This document shows, in pieces, positions 1-8,283 of a DNA stretch of 41,581 nt. The stretch covers positions 1-41,581 of IMG/VR virus record IMGVR_UViG_3300044621_000408, one strand, 5' to 3'. Source of the stretch: a virus. Within the stretch, counting starts at the first letter, position 1. Every line of letters starts with the position of its first letter. The position numbers were made by a program, and so were the translations under genes. The notes below the pieces were generated by a model, which worked only from the letters and a program-made list of their open reading frames with translations, was not told where the DNA came from and ran no database searches.

Positions 1-1
1 C

Positions 2-1048
2 GACGAGGGCGATGAGTCCGAGGAAGAACTCTCCGAGGACGATGACTCCGACGAGGACGAAGACTACATCGACGAGGACGAGGATGACTCGGACCTCGAG
101 GACGATGTCAGCGAGGAGTACGAGGTCGTTTCCACCAGCGACACCGACACCGACTTCGGTGGCGGCAAGATCAAGAAGTGGCAGACCACGGACGGACTCG
201 ACGGCAAGAACCGCTCGACCATCGTTCCGAAACTCCCCTTCAAGGGCAAGGCTAAGATCCCCGACAAGTCGGACTTCACCATGAGCGAGCATGTCTCTGC
301 CATGTTCGAGGGAGCCGACCTCACCGACGAATTCAAGACCAAGGCTACGGCAGTCTTCGAGGCTGCTGTCAACGAGCGTTATGATTCGATGGTAGCCCGT
401 CTTGAGGAAGCATACGAGACGGCAGTCGAGGAGAACACAGCCAAGATCCTGGACGAACTCTCCTCGCGTGTCAACGACTACATCTCGTACATCGCGGAAG
501 AGTGGCTCAAGGAGAACCGACTTGTGGCTGAGGCTGGCATCAAGACGGAGATCGCGGAGAACTTCCTCCGTGGCATCCGCGATGTCTTCGCTGAGAACTA
601 TGTCCAGGTTCCAGAGGAGAAGATCGACCTCGTCTCCGAGATGTCCGAGGAGAACGAAGTCCTCCGCAACGAGATCAACGAGAGGGCAGCGGAGGCAATC
701 GAACTCCGCAAGGAGATCCTTGCTCTCCGTTGCAACGACATCTTTGAGTCGCACTGCGAAGGTCTAGCCTCCACTCAGGTCGAGAGGCTCCGCACCCTCG
801 CTGAGGGAATCGAGTTCGACAGCGAAGAGTTGTTCGAGCAGAAACTCACGGCACTCAAGGAATCATACTTCGGTGGTTCGCGTCGAGTCAGGAAGCCTGT
901 CTCGGCAAGCACCGACCTGGTCGAGGAGATCGTCCTAGACACGGGTGACGAAGAAGAGAACCTTCAGGAACAAGAAACCACACAGACAAATCCCATCATG
1001 GAGAAGTACGCAAGCGTCCTCTCCAAGAAGGGTTTCAAGAACCGCTAA
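2..1048 (+). CDS. 22: Prohead core scaffold protein, T4 gp22-like (5' end missing)
   Basis: The frame is open from the first complete codon at position 2, so the start lies upstream of the window; 348 residues are visible. The first 45 or so residues are almost all Asp, Glu and Ser. A long charged alpha-helical region follows. The C-terminal part, with STQVERLRTLAEG and a final Glu/Lys-rich tail, resembles gp22 of T4-like phages, which forms the internal core around which the capsid assembles and is then degraded by the gp21 protease. The position directly upstream of the capsid gene matches the T4 order 21-22-23. The ATG at 281 (FTMSEHV) looks internal, because the acidic segment before it is in frame and gp22 homologues also have an N-terminal extension. 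Function rests on composition, motif resemblance and position. Confidence 0.82.
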   Translation, partial: DEGDESEEELSEDDDSDEDEDYIDEDEDDSDLEDDVSEEYEVVSTSDTDTDFGGGKIKKWQTTDGLDGKNRSTIVPKLPFKGKAKIPDKSDFTMSEHVSAMFEGADLTDEFKTKATAVFEAAVNERYDSMVARLEEAYETAVEENTAKILDELSSRVNDYISYIAEEWLKENRLVAEAGIKTEIAENFLRGIRDVFAENYVQVPEEKIDLVSEMSEENEVLRNEINERAAEAIELRKEILALRCNDIFESHCEGLASTQVERLRTLAEGIEFDSEELFEQKLTALKESYFGGSRRVRKPVSASTDLVEEIVLDTGDEEENLQEQETTQTNPIMEKYASVLSKKGFKNR

Positions 1049-1060
1049 CCAACACGGGAC

Positions 1061-1067
1061 ATAGATC
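1061..1067 (+). promoter_or_regulatory. Possible late-promoter element upstream of gp23
   Basis: ATAGATC lies 21 nt before the gp23 start and resembles the ATACATA/ATAGATA motif found before other structural genes in this window. It is inside a small inverted repeat (CGGGA 1055-1059, TCCCG 1066-1070), so it could instead be a weak hairpin after gp22. In T4 a strong late promoter lies just upstream of gene 23, which makes a promoter here expected. The match is imperfect. Confidence 0.35.
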
Positions 1068-1088
1068 CCGAACAAAAAGGAGACAGAA

Positions 1089-2576
1089 ATGGGTACATTT
1101 TCACTAGTAGAGGAACTGGAGCAGAAGTGGCAGCCCGTGCTCGAGCACGACAGCCTTTCTCCCATCAAGGACAACTACCGCAGGGCAGTCACATCGATCC
1201 TGCTTGAAAACGAGGAACAGGCACTCCGCGAGGATGCCGTCAACAATGCAGGTGGTGCAGGTGGTCTTGGATTCGCTAACAGCGGACCAATGGCTGGCTA
1301 CGACCCCATCCTCATCTCGCTCGTTCGCCGTGCCATGCCTAACCTCATGGCATACGATGTCGCATCGGTTCAGCCGATGACCGCGCCAAACGGACTCATC
1401 TTCGCGATGAAGTCCACCTACAACGACCGCACCCTCTCTCAGGGAGCCAATGCGCCTCAAGAAGCGTTCTACCGCGAGGCATACACCCGCTTCTCGGGTT
1501 CGACTGCCGTCGCTGACAAGGGTCCGACCGCCGAATTCACGTTCGTCGGTGATCCTCTCTACGGCATCGTCGGTGTCACGGGCAGCGGCGTGTCGGGCAT
1601 CAGCGGTTGGGAAGCCTACAGCGGAATGTCACGCGAAATCGGTGAAAGACTCGGTGAAGTAGCCAACGGCGACTTCAACACGATGGCATTCACCATCGAC
1701 CGCTCGACCGTCACGGCTAACACCCGTGCGCTCAAGGCAGAGTACACAATCGAACTCGCTCAGGATCTCAAGGCTATCCACGGTCTTGACGCTGAGACGG
1801 AACTCGCGAACATCCTCAGCACGGAAATCCTCGCTGAGATCAACCGCGAAGTCGTGCGTTCGATCTACTCGACAGCCAGACTCGGTGCGCAGCATTCGGA
1901 TCTCTTCTACCGCGCCGCTGGCGTGACCTACAACTTCGTCACTGGTCTCGGTGGCGCAGGTGTCACCATCGGCGTTGCATCGCCTGGCGGTGTCTACGAC
2001 CTCATCCGCGACTCGGACGGTCGTTGGTCGGCTGAGAAGTTCCGTGGTCTCATGTTCCAGATTGAGCGCGAGGCAAACACCATCGCGAAGCAGACTCGCC
2101 GTGGCAAGGGCAACTTCATCATCTGCTCTGCGGATGTTGCATCGGCTCTCGCAATGGGTGGATTCCTCAACATCAGCCCCGCGCTGAATGTCAACCTCGA
2201 TGTTGACGACACAGGCAACACCTTCGTCGGAGTCCTCAACGGCAAGATCAAGGTCTATGTCGATCCCTACTCCAGCGTTGGCGATGTCCGCGACACTGGT
2301 CAGGCTCGTGACTTCGTCTGCGTCGGATACAAGGGCGGAAGCCCCTACGATGCGGGTCTGTTCTACTGCCCGTACATCCCGCTCCAGATGGTTCGCGCAA
2401 TCGATCCAAGCACCTTCCAGCCCAAGATCGGGTTCAAGACCCGCTACGGCATGGCAGTCAATCCCTTCAACAACACGCAGAATGTGACCGTTTCGGCTAA
2501 CTACCGCAACAACATCTACTACCGCGTGTTCCGCGTGGACAACCTCCACGGCGTTCAGGGTGTGACTGGTCAGTAA
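1089..2576 (+). CDS. 23: Major capsid protein, T4 gp23-like
   Basis: This 495-residue protein forms the hexameric shell of the T4-like head. The N-terminus (FSLVEELEQKW, then a charged helix with LLENEEQALRE) resembles the gp23 propeptide region, which the prohead protease removes. The body has gp23-type segments such as DPILISLVRRAMPNLMAYD and FKTRYGMAVNPF near the C-terminus. The length is close to T4 gp23 (521 residues). The start is set by a strong AAGGAGA Shine-Dalgarno sequence 8 nt upstream. The gene follows gp22 and is followed by a strong intrinsic terminator, as expected for a very highly expressed late gene. The exact protease cleavage site was not determined. Confidence 0.95.
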   Translation: MGTFSLVEELEQKWQPVLEHDSLSPIKDNYRRAVTSILLENEEQALREDAVNNAGGAGGLGFANSGPMAGYDPILISLVRRAMPNLMAYDVASVQPMTAPNGLIFAMKSTYNDRTLSQGANAPQEAFYREAYTRFSGSTAVADKGPTAEFTFVGDPLYGIVGVTGSGVSGISGWEAYSGMSREIGERLGEVANGDFNTMAFTIDRSTVTANTRALKAEYTIELAQDLKAIHGLDAETELANILSTEILAEINREVVRSIYSTARLGAQHSDLFYRAAGVTYNFVTGLGGAGVTIGVASPGGVYDLIRDSDGRWSAEKFRGLMFQIEREANTIAKQTRRGKGNFIICSADVASALAMGGFLNISPALNVNLDVDDTGNTFVGVLNGKIKVYVDPYSSVGDVRDTGQARDFVCVGYKGGSPYDAGLFYCPYIPLQMVRAIDPSTFQPKIGFKTRYGMAVNPFNNTQNVTVSANYRNNIYYRVFRVDNLHGVQGVTGQ

Positions 2577-2603
2577 TCTGACCTGAAGGTCTGAGAAACA
2601 AGG

Positions 2604-2636
2604 GTCGGGGGGAGAAATCCCCCCGACTTTCTTTTT
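2604..2636 (+). terminator. Rho-independent terminator after gp23
   Basis: A perfect 9-bp stem, GTCGGGGGG (2604-2612) with CCCCCCGAC (2619-2627), has a 6-nt AGAAAT loop and is followed at once by TTTCTTTTT (2628-2636). This is the classic intrinsic terminator arrangement and is the clearest one in the window. It separates the capsid gene from the tube-like gene, which then has its own putative promoter element. Confidence 0.93.
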
Positions 2637-2640
2637 ACCC

Positions 2641-2647
2641 ATACATA
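2641..2647 (+). promoter_or_regulatory. Putative late-type promoter element ATACATA
   Basis: ATACATA starts just after the gp23 terminator T-tract and ends exactly 5 nt before the ATG at 2653. The same heptamer with the same 5-nt gap occurs before uvsW (4178-4184), and a one-base variant with the same gap before the fibre gene at 39250. There is no Shine-Dalgarno sequence. If this motif is placed like the T4 late element TATAAATA, transcription would begin at or beside the A of the ATG. Confidence 0.55.
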
Positions 2648-2652
2648 ACTGC

Positions 2653-3207
2653 ATGAGCCAATACTCCTTTGAACCAGATCTAGCGAATGCCATCGGTGGA
2701 AGCATCAACCCTCTTGGAAGGATGCCGAACACAGAGAATGCGATGCTGGACACGCACTTCAAGTTGACATTCGCAAGGATTCCCAATACGACATTCTGGT
2801 GCACCTCCACGAACATACCATCCCTGAGCATCGGAGAGGTGGAGGTCAGGAACAAGTTCCTCTCACTGCATGTTCCTGGATCATCCATCCGAGCGGACAG
2901 GCTGAATGTGCGGTTTCAATTGGACGAGAACTTCGCGAACTGGAACGAGATCTACACATGGATGCGTCAGGTGGTTCCCTTCGAGGACTTCTATGAAGTC
3001 CTGCGAAACGATGCAAACTACTACTCGGATGCCACCATCCATTGCCTGAACTCAGCAAAGCAGCCGAACATAAGATTCGTGTTCCATAAGTTGTTCCCCG
3101 TCTCATTGGAAGGTTTCGACCTGAACACGATGCTGGTGGACACGAACCCCGTGACGATTTCCGCTTCCTTCGCGTATGAATCGTTTTCCCTTGAGGGAAT
3201 CTCTTGA
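2653..3207 (+). CDS. Tail-tube-like structural protein
   Basis: This 184-residue protein has FKLTFARIPNTTFWC, NIPSLSIGEVEV, FQLDENFANWNEIYTWMR and a C-terminal beta-rich part ending in ASFAYESFSL. This pattern (core strand, short-loop strand, DE-NWxEIxxWM segment, final strands) is that of tail tube-like proteins annotated in many T4-like environmental phages, which stack as rings inside the contractile sheath. It follows gp23 and has its own putative late promoter. A baseplate-tube junction or tail-completion protein with the same fold cannot be excluded from sequence alone. The ATG at 2653 has no Shine-Dalgarno sequence. Confidence 0.6.
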   Translation: MSQYSFEPDLANAIGGSINPLGRMPNTENAMLDTHFKLTFARIPNTTFWCTSTNIPSLSIGEVEVRNKFLSLHVPGSSIRADRLNVRFQLDENFANWNEIYTWMRQVVPFEDFYEVLRNDANYYSDATIHCLNSAKQPNIRFVFHKLFPVSLEGFDLNTMLVDTNPVTISASFAYESFSLEGIS

Positions 3208-3231
3208 TTCCGTCTGGTTCCGTGATATACT
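3204..3231 (+). promoter_or_regulatory. Sigma70-like promoter of uvsY (leaderless start)
   Basis: TTGATT (3204-3209) and TATACT (3226-3231) are separated by 16 nt. The ATG of uvsY begins 7 nt after the last base of the -10 element, which is where transcription should start. No Shine-Dalgarno sequence lies before the ATG, so the mRNA is probably leaderless. Confidence 0.78.
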
Positions 3232-3237
3232 CCCGAC

Positions 3238-3672
3238 ATGGACATCGAAACAATCAAGAAGATGGTCGAGAAGGACATGCAGATCGACGATGTCAATCTC
3301 GACCTTGAGTCGCTCAAGACTCCCCAACTCCACGGCAAGTACCTGAACATCCTCCACGAGGAGTCCCTGTCCCTCCACAAGAGCATGATGGAGATAAAGG
3401 AACTGAGGAGGCTCAAGTGGGAATACTACCTGGGCAAACTGGATCAGGAGACCCTGGACGAGAAGGGATGGCAACCCTTCGGTCTGAAGATCCTGCGCAA
3501 CGACATAGACATCTACCTTGATTCCGACAAGGATCTCCTCCGCATGGAGGCTAGGATCCACTACCAGAAGGAGAAGGTCAAGTACCTGGAGTCGGTGCTA
3601 CAGGGGCTTGGACGGCGCGGATGGGACATCAAGTCAGCCATAGAGTGGAAGAAGTTCATGAGCGGAGCATGA
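3238..3672 (+). CDS. uvsY: Recombination mediator UvsY
   Basis: This 144-residue protein matches T4 UvsY (137 residues) across its length: an N-terminal VEKDMQID segment, a central KWEYYLGK helix (T4 has RLDYYSGR), a DSDKDLLRMEARIHYQ segment (T4 has SADKDVLKVDTSLQY) and a C-terminal RGWDIKSAIEWKKF (T4 has RGFAIKHIQDMRAF). UvsY helps load the recombinase UvsX on single-stranded DNA covered by gp32, during recombination-dependent replication. UvsX is encoded at 26888. The ATG directly follows the promoter spacing with no Shine-Dalgarno sequence, so translation probably begins at the 5' end of the mRNA. Confidence 0.9.
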   Translation: MDIETIKKMVEKDMQIDDVNLDLESLKTPQLHGKYLNILHEESLSLHKSMMEIKELRRLKWEYYLGKLDQETLDEKGWQPFGLKILRNDIDIYLDSDKDLLRMEARIHYQKEKVKYLESVLQGLGRRGWDIKSAIEWKKFMSGA

Positions 3673-3674
3673 CC

Positions 3675-4175
3675 ATGAAGACAACGACTGACGGAATACA
3701 CAGGGTCTACCTGAGGCAAGCCTACATCCATGCACAGGCAAGGAGTCAGGACAGCAGGACTCAGAACGCAGCCCTGATAGTATTCCCCTCCTCAGGCATC
3801 ATTGCCGCAGAGGCTAACCGCTACCCGTCGATGCGTGAGCCTGAGGGAAAGACCAAGTACGACTACATCGAACACGCTGAGAGGGCAGTCATATACCGAT
3901 GCGCGTTCAAGGGTCTGACCACCCTCAACACGACGATGTATTGCCCCTTCATAGCCTGTCCCGACTGCGCCAGAGCCATCGTCATGGCTGGCATAAAGTC
4001 GGTCGTTGGTCACAAGACCATATGGGATATGGTTCCCGAAAGATGGCAGGAGAAGTGCCGACTTGGCATCGACATCCTTGAGGTGTCTGGAGTCGAAGTC
4101 CTGATGTTCGAGGGGAAGGTTCTGAACGAGGGTGAGTTTACCATATCATTCAACGGAGTAAAGATCGATCCATAG
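3675..4175 (+). CDS. Deoxycytidylate deaminase-like protein
   Basis: This 166-residue zinc-dependent cytidine/dCMP deaminase-type protein has HAE at residues 67-69 (zinc ligand and catalytic Glu) and CPDC at 95-98 (two further zinc ligands), preceded by another Cys at 90. The reaction would be dCMP to dUMP, feeding thymidylate synthesis with the ThyX and dUTPase encoded later in the window. Two ATGs are possible: 3669 overlaps the uvsY stop but leaves only 1 nt after GCGGAG, whereas 3675 has normal spacing and is preferred. Substrate choice between dCMP and free cytidine is inferred from phage context. Confidence 0.85.
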   Translation: MKTTTDGIHRVYLRQAYIHAQARSQDSRTQNAALIVFPSSGIIAAEANRYPSMREPEGKTKYDYIEHAERAVIYRCAFKGLTTLNTTMYCPFIACPDCARAIVMAGIKSVVGHKTIWDMVPERWQEKCRLGIDILEVSGVEVLMFEGKVLNEGEFTISFNGVKIDP

Positions 4176-4177
4176 TC

Positions 4178-4184
4178 ATACATA
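4178..4184 (+). promoter_or_regulatory. Putative late-type promoter element ATACATA before uvsW
   Basis: ATACATA ends 5 nt before the uvsW ATG at 4190, the same geometry as at 2641-2647. No Shine-Dalgarno sequence is present between it and the start. In T4, uvsW is transcribed late from its own late promoter, which fits this motif being the late class in this phage. Confidence 0.55.
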
Positions 4185-4189
4185 CTGGC

Positions 4190-5680
4190 ATGGATACATT
4201 GGTTCTTGAAGATGTAAACTCGGTGTTCATTCGCGTCCGTTGCGAACGAGGCATCGCCAAGGAACTGAGCGACTGCTTCTCCTTCAAGGTTCCCAACCAC
4301 AAGTTCATCAATAGATTCCGCAAGTCGCGTTGGAACGGCGACATCCATCTATACAACATCGGCAAGGCTACGATCTACAGGGGTCTGAAAAACTATGTGA
4401 CCAAGTTCGCAGCAGATCGCGGCTACCGCATAGAGAGCAGCCTGACCCCCGAGACAAAGTTCCCCTTGGCTCCGGAAGAGGTGGATGCCCTGTTCGACCG
4501 ATGCGTGGGCAAGGCTTCAGGTATCCCCTCCCTGCACGACCATCAGAGGGATGCCGTGGTCAAGGCAACCAATGCGGGAAGAGTCCTTCTCGTATCCCCA
4601 ACGGGAAGCGGAAAGTCCCTCATCATCTACCTGTTGCTGCGCCATCTCCTCGAGCATGTCGAGGGGAAGGCACTCATCGTGGTTCCCACCATAGGTCTGG
4701 TGACGCAGATGGCATCGGACTTCGAGAAGTATGCGGAGGGAACGGGATGGAAGGTGGGAAAGAACTGCCATTCCATCTATGCAGGGCAGGAGAAGGAGAC
4801 GAACAAGAGGGTGGTCATCACGACATGGCAGTCCATCTTCAAGGAGCCTAGGTCGTACTTCGAGCAGTTCGACATCGTGTTTGGCGACGAATGCCACATG
4901 TTCAAGGCAAAGTCCCTGTCAGGCATCATGGAGAAGATGGTCGAGTGCCAGCACAGGATAGGAACCACGGGAACGCTTGACGGCATGCAATGCCACAAGT
5001 TGATCATCGAAGGTCTGTTCGGACCATCCTATCATGTGACATCGACCAAGAAACTCATAGACGAGAGCATCCTGTCCCGTCTCAGGATCGACACCATATT
5101 GCTTCAGTATCCCGACGAGGAACGACGGTTGATGTCGAAGCATACCTATAGTGACGAGATGCTGTGGCTGATCGCCAATCCAAAGAGGAACAGGTTCATA
5201 GTCGATCTGTCGAACAGGCTGAAGGGAAACACGCTGGTGCTCTTTCAGTATGTGGAGAAGCATGGAAAGGTTCTCTTCGACATGCTCTCCAAGGACGGTG
5301 ACCGAAAGGTGTTCTTCGTCCATGGAGGAACGGAGGCAGAGGATCGCGAGAATGTCAGGACGATACTGGAGAAGAACGATTCGTGCATCGTGGTCGCGTC
5401 ATACGGGACTTTCAGCACAGGAATCTCAATAAAGAGGCTGCACAACATCGTCTTTGCCTCTCCGACCAAGTCCCGCATCAGGGTGCTTCAGTCGATTGGA
5501 AGGCAACTCAGGGTGTCGGAACACAAGGAACTAGCCAGGCTATACGATATTGGAGATGATCTGTCATGGAAATCGAGAAAGAACCACACGCTTCGGCACT
5601 TCGCGGAACGAATGAAGATATACAGGTCGGAGAAGTTCGACTTCAGACCCGTGCTAATAAGAACGGAGAATCTCCCATGA
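4190..5680 (+). CDS. uvsW: DNA/RNA helicase UvsW
   Basis: This 496-residue superfamily 2 helicase has an N-terminal domain (residues 1-105) like that of T4 UvsW. Walker A SPTGSGKS is at 136-143, the DECH box at 233-236, a GTTGTL motif III near 258, and motif VI QSIGRQLRVSE near 447. T4 UvsW is 503 residues. It unwinds branched DNA and R-loops and helps switch from origin-dependent to recombination-dependent replication. Its stop overlaps the start of the next gene (ATGA at 5677). No Shine-Dalgarno sequence precedes the ATG, which lies 5 nt after the putative late motif. Confidence 0.93.
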   Translation: MDTLVLEDVNSVFIRVRCERGIAKELSDCFSFKVPNHKFINRFRKSRWNGDIHLYNIGKATIYRGLKNYVTKFAADRGYRIESSLTPETKFPLAPEEVDALFDRCVGKASGIPSLHDHQRDAVVKATNAGRVLLVSPTGSGKSLIIYLLLRHLLEHVEGKALIVVPTIGLVTQMASDFEKYAEGTGWKVGKNCHSIYAGQEKETNKRVVITTWQSIFKEPRSYFEQFDIVFGDECHMFKAKSLSGIMEKMVECQHRIGTTGTLDGMQCHKLIIEGLFGPSYHVTSTKKLIDESILSRLRIDTILLQYPDEERRLMSKHTYSDEMLWLIANPKRNRFIVDLSNRLKGNTLVLFQYVEKHGKVLFDMLSKDGDRKVFFVHGGTEAEDRENVRTILEKNDSCIVVASYGTFSTGISIKRLHNIVFASPTKSRIRVLQSIGRQLRVSEHKELARLYDIGDDLSWKSRKNHTLRHFAERMKIYRSEKFDFRPVLIRTENLP

Positions 5681-6441
5681 AGGAATACATACTGCTCAAG
5701 TTGCGGTCTGGCGAGGAGATAGTCGCCAGCATTATGTCCAGGAACCGCAACGGCATGAAGGTCTTCAGACCGATGCAGATACGGCAGATCCCCTTCGTGG
5801 ATCCCTTCACTGGATCTCTCAAGGCAGCGACTGTCATGGAGAACTGGATCGGAAGGACGGACACCAACGAAGTGACCATCCCCAACAACTGGGTCGGTCT
5901 CAAGATGTCTCCTTCGCAGGATGTCATCGATGTCTACGAGAAGCAGATGGTGAAGGAGGACATCCCGTCCACGCAACCAAAGCCACAAGCAGAAGCACCC
6001 CCACCCGTCGAACACGCCGAGGACAGCCGACCGTCCAATCCCCTCAAGGAGATAGAGGACGAGATGAGCAGGCTTCTTCTTGAGATGGCAGGAACGACTG
6101 GCTCCATGCCTGGATTCTTTCCTCCCATGGTCGAGCCTATGGAGAACTTCCAGGCGGGCAAGGGAGACAAGGAGATGGTCATCGTCAACTTCATGTTCCC
6201 TCCCAAGTTGTTCAAGCAGATGATGGAGGAAGGTCTGATCGAGGACTTCCTCATGGCTGGTTCGTTCATGAACGAGAACGGAGACGATTCCAAGGAAGAC
6301 GACTTCGACGACGACGAAGGCGAATCAAGGAAGGCTTCAAGTCAAATCCGAGAGAACGATGTAGACATCAGGGAGAAGGGCGACGAACCCTATGGAAACA
6401 GTTACCGTGACTGGAGTTCCAATCCAAGTGACTATCTCTAA
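5677..6441 (+). CDS. Sm-like-fold acidic protein, function unknown
   Basis: This 254-residue protein starts at an ATG overlapping the uvsW stop (ATGA). Residues 1-75 (YILLKLRSGEEIVASIM, then alternating beta strands and NNWVGLKM) look like a small Sm-type beta barrel. A related one is encoded at 26580. The middle is Pro/Glu-rich and probably disordered. Then comes a helix-rich segment (MVIVNFMFPPKLFKQMMEEG) and a very acidic stretch (DDSKEDDFDDDEGE) before a polar tail. Similar proteins appear as hypotheticals in T4-like environmental phages. RNA binding is only a possibility suggested by the fold. The longer frame starting at 5566 is mostly inside uvsW and was not used. Confidence 0.7.
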   Translation: MKEYILLKLRSGEEIVASIMSRNRNGMKVFRPMQIRQIPFVDPFTGSLKAATVMENWIGRTDTNEVTIPNNWVGLKMSPSQDVIDVYEKQMVKEDIPSTQPKPQAEAPPPVEHAEDSRPSNPLKEIEDEMSRLLLEMAGTTGSMPGFFPPMVEPMENFQAGKGDKEMVIVNFMFPPKLFKQMMEEGLIEDFLMAGSFMNENGDDSKEDDFDDDEGESRKASSQIRENDVDIREKGDEPYGNSYRDWSSNPSDYL

Positions 6442-6561
6442 GACACTATAGGAACACTTCTTGATGAAACATGACACACTCAAGTTACCATCCTCGTTTC
6501 CGGCTGTCAAGGGCATTGACATCAGAATCAAACACCGGCATGAAGAATGTAAAGTTACCTC
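6442..6561 (+). other. Intergenic segment after the Sm-like gene
   Basis: I see no gene in this stretch. It is more AT-rich than its surroundings. The octamer AAGTTACC occurs twice (6481-6488 and 6552-6559), about 70 nt apart, the second copy just upstream of the gp55 promoter. It could be an operator, but two copies are too few to claim it. Confidence 0.3.
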
Positions 6562-6589
6562 TTGCTTTCAGCCGATCATGGTGTAAGAT
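6562..6589 (+). promoter_or_regulatory. Sigma70-like promoter of gp55
   Basis: TTGCTT (6562-6567) and TAAGAT (6584-6589) are separated by 16 nt, the same spacing as the other promoters of this class. Here there is a short leader with an AAGGAG Shine-Dalgarno sequence before the ATG at 6611, so this mRNA is not leaderless. Confidence 0.7.
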
Positions 6590-6610
6590 CATCGCGAAAG
6601 CAAGGAGACG

Positions 6611-7189
6611 ATGCGAATGGAAGAAACCGACAAGAGCGGACATTACATAGACAACAAGGTCTTCTACGACGAGATGGTGAAGTGGAAGAAGGACATCAGG
6701 AAGGCTAAGAAGGAAGGTCTTCCTCCTCCACCCGTGACCGAATACATCGGTCAATGCTTCATATCAATCGCGGAGAGGCTTTCCTACAGACCGAACTTCC
6801 TGTCCCATGCGCGGTACAGGGACGAGATGATAGGGGATGGGATAGAGAACTGCCTCATGTATGCCGCGAACTTCGACCCCAAGAAGTCCAAGAATCCCTT
6901 TGCCTACTTCACGCAGATCATCTACTATGCCTTCGTGCGCAGGATACAGAAGGAAAAGAAGCAGAACTACATCAAGTTCAAGAGCATAGAGATGGCTCAT
7001 GTGCATGGGAAGATCCCCAAGTGGCTCAGTCAGGCATTCAACGACCACAACAAGGTGGACGAGTTCTTTCGCTCCCTCTCGCTTTCCGATACGGATCTGG
7101 ACAACTTCGAGGGGAGAAGGAAGAAGGCTTCCACCAACCCGTCCACGATGAAGCCGATCAAGAGCAGGAAGCCAAAGGGCGAGAAATGA
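6611..7189 (+). CDS. 55: Late-transcription sigma factor, gp55-like
   Basis: This 192-residue protein corresponds to T4 gp55 (185 residues), the small sigma-like subunit that directs host RNA polymerase to late promoters. The most telling segment is KNPFAYFTQIIYYAFVRRIQKEKKQ near the middle, the sigma region 2-like helix that binds core polymerase and the late -10 element. In T4, late transcription also needs the sliding clamp gp45, which is encoded at 13958. The start follows AAGGAG with normal spacing. The gene overlaps gp47 by ATGA. Its preferred promoter sequence is probably the ATACATA-like motif seen elsewhere here, which is an inference. Confidence 0.93.
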   Translation: MRMEETDKSGHYIDNKVFYDEMVKWKKDIRKAKKEGLPPPPVTEYIGQCFISIAERLSYRPNFLSHARYRDEMIGDGIENCLMYAANFDPKKSKNPFAYFTQIIYYAFVRRIQKEKKQNYIKFKSIEMAHVHGKIPKWLSQAFNDHNKVDEFFRSLSLSDTDLDNFEGRRKKASTNPSTMKPIKSRKPKGEK

Positions 7190-8238
7190 AGATTGCCATC
7201 ATCACAGACCTTCACCTTGGCAACAAGAACGACAATCCTGTCTTTCTTGATGCCTATCTGTCCTTCTTCGAGACCGTGTTCTTCCCATACCTGAAGCAGC
7301 ACGGGATCGACACGGTCATCAACATGGGCGACCTGCTCGACCGCAGGAAGTATGTCAACATCAACACCATGTCGAAGGTGAGGACGAGGTTCACCAAGTG
7401 GTTCTCCGACAACGGAGTGACCATGCACTGCGTCATCGGCAACCACGACTGCTACTGGAAGAACACCAACTCAGTCAACTCGCTCGTAGAGGTGTTCGGG
7501 GAGGACTTCATCATCCATGAGCATCCCAAGGATGTGGTCATCGGCGGAATGGTCTGCGGGTTCGTCCCGTGGATCACGAAGGAGAATGCGGAGGAGGTGG
7601 GTCAGTACCTACAGAGCAGCAATGCCGATGTCCTCTTCGGACACTTTGAACTGAACGGATACGAGGTCATCCGTGGCATCAGGCACGAAGGGGGGATGGA
7701 TGCCTCCGACCTCCACAGGTTCAAGAAGGTCTATTCGGGTCACTTCCACTGCAAGCAGAAGAGCGGCAATGTCGAATACCTAGGCACTCCGTATCAGATG
7801 ATGTTCTCCGAGGTGGACGAGGTCAAGGGATTCCATGTGCTGGACACGGAGACGGGTTCCCTTGAGTTCGTCGAGAATCCCGTCAGGCTCTACCGCAGGG
7901 TCTCATACGACACATCCATGGACACCTTGGGACACGGGAACTTCAACTTCTCAAAATACAGAAACTGCTATGTCCGTCTTGTGGTGACATCCAAGAAGAA
8001 CCAGGGCAAGTTCGACATGTTCTGCGACAAGTTGTTCGAGGCTGGCATCCATGACCTACAGATCGTGGAGAACTCCTCAGACGATGATACCGATCAGGAT
8101 GTCGCGATCACCGAGAAAGACCTGTCCAGAAGCACGATGGAACTCATAGACGGGTACATAGACGAACTCAAGATGGATGATGCTGCCGACCTGAAAAGCC
8201 TTCTCCGCGAGGTTTATGTCGAGTCCATCTCTTCATAG
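7186..8238 (+). CDS. 47: Recombination nuclease subunit gp47 (Mre11/SbcD-like)
   Basis: This 350-residue calcineurin-like metallophosphoesterase has the full motif set: DLHLG at residues 8-12, GDLLD at 48-52, GNHD at 85-88, GHFELNG near 148 and SGHFHC near 185. T4 gp47 is 339 residues. It pairs with the ATPase gp46 to resect DNA ends for recombination and to degrade host DNA. The ATG overlaps the gp55 stop; the longer frame that begins at 6754 is the gp55 gene in another frame. In T4 the gp46 gene lies next to gp47, whereas here about 3.4 kb of other genes separates them. Confidence 0.95.
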   Translation: MKIAIITDLHLGNKNDNPVFLDAYLSFFETVFFPYLKQHGIDTVINMGDLLDRRKYVNINTMSKVRTRFTKWFSDNGVTMHCVIGNHDCYWKNTNSVNSLVEVFGEDFIIHEHPKDVVIGGMVCGFVPWITKENAEEVGQYLQSSNADVLFGHFELNGYEVIRGIRHEGGMDASDLHRFKKVYSGHFHCKQKSGNVEYLGTPYQMMFSEVDEVKGFHVLDTETGSLEFVENPVRLYRRVSYDTSMDTLGHGNFNFSKYRNCYVRLVVTSKKNQGKFDMFCDKLFEAGIHDLQIVENSSDDDTDQDVAITEKDLSRSTMELIDGYIDELKMDDAADLKSLLREVYVESISS

Positions 8239-8255
8239 CCCCTTTCCGCGTTCTG

Positions 8256-8262
8256 ATACATA
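8256..8262 (+). promoter_or_regulatory. Possible late-type promoter element ATACATA
   Basis: ATACATA lies in the gap between gp47 and the intein-bearing gene, 21 nt before the chosen ATG at 8284. It matches the elements at 2641 and 4178 exactly but leaves room for a short leader with a GAGGG ribosome binding site. Confidence 0.45.
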
Positions 8263-8283
8263 TTGGAACAGAGGGTGCGGAGC

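Noticed and set aside
1629-2888. Long antisense frames such as the 419-residue one opposite gp23
   Set aside because: It lies opposite a strongly recognised gene, is without ribosome binding site or family resemblance, and is expected from the codon bias of high-GC coding DNA.
3621-3674. Upstream start for the deaminase at 3621 or ATG 3669
   Set aside because: 3621 lies well inside uvsY, and 3669 has only 1 nt between the ribosome binding site and start; ATG 3675 fits best.
6447-6460. CACTATAGGA resembling a T7-type promoter core
   Set aside because: Only the last part of the T7 consensus matches, and no single-subunit RNA polymerase gene is in the window.
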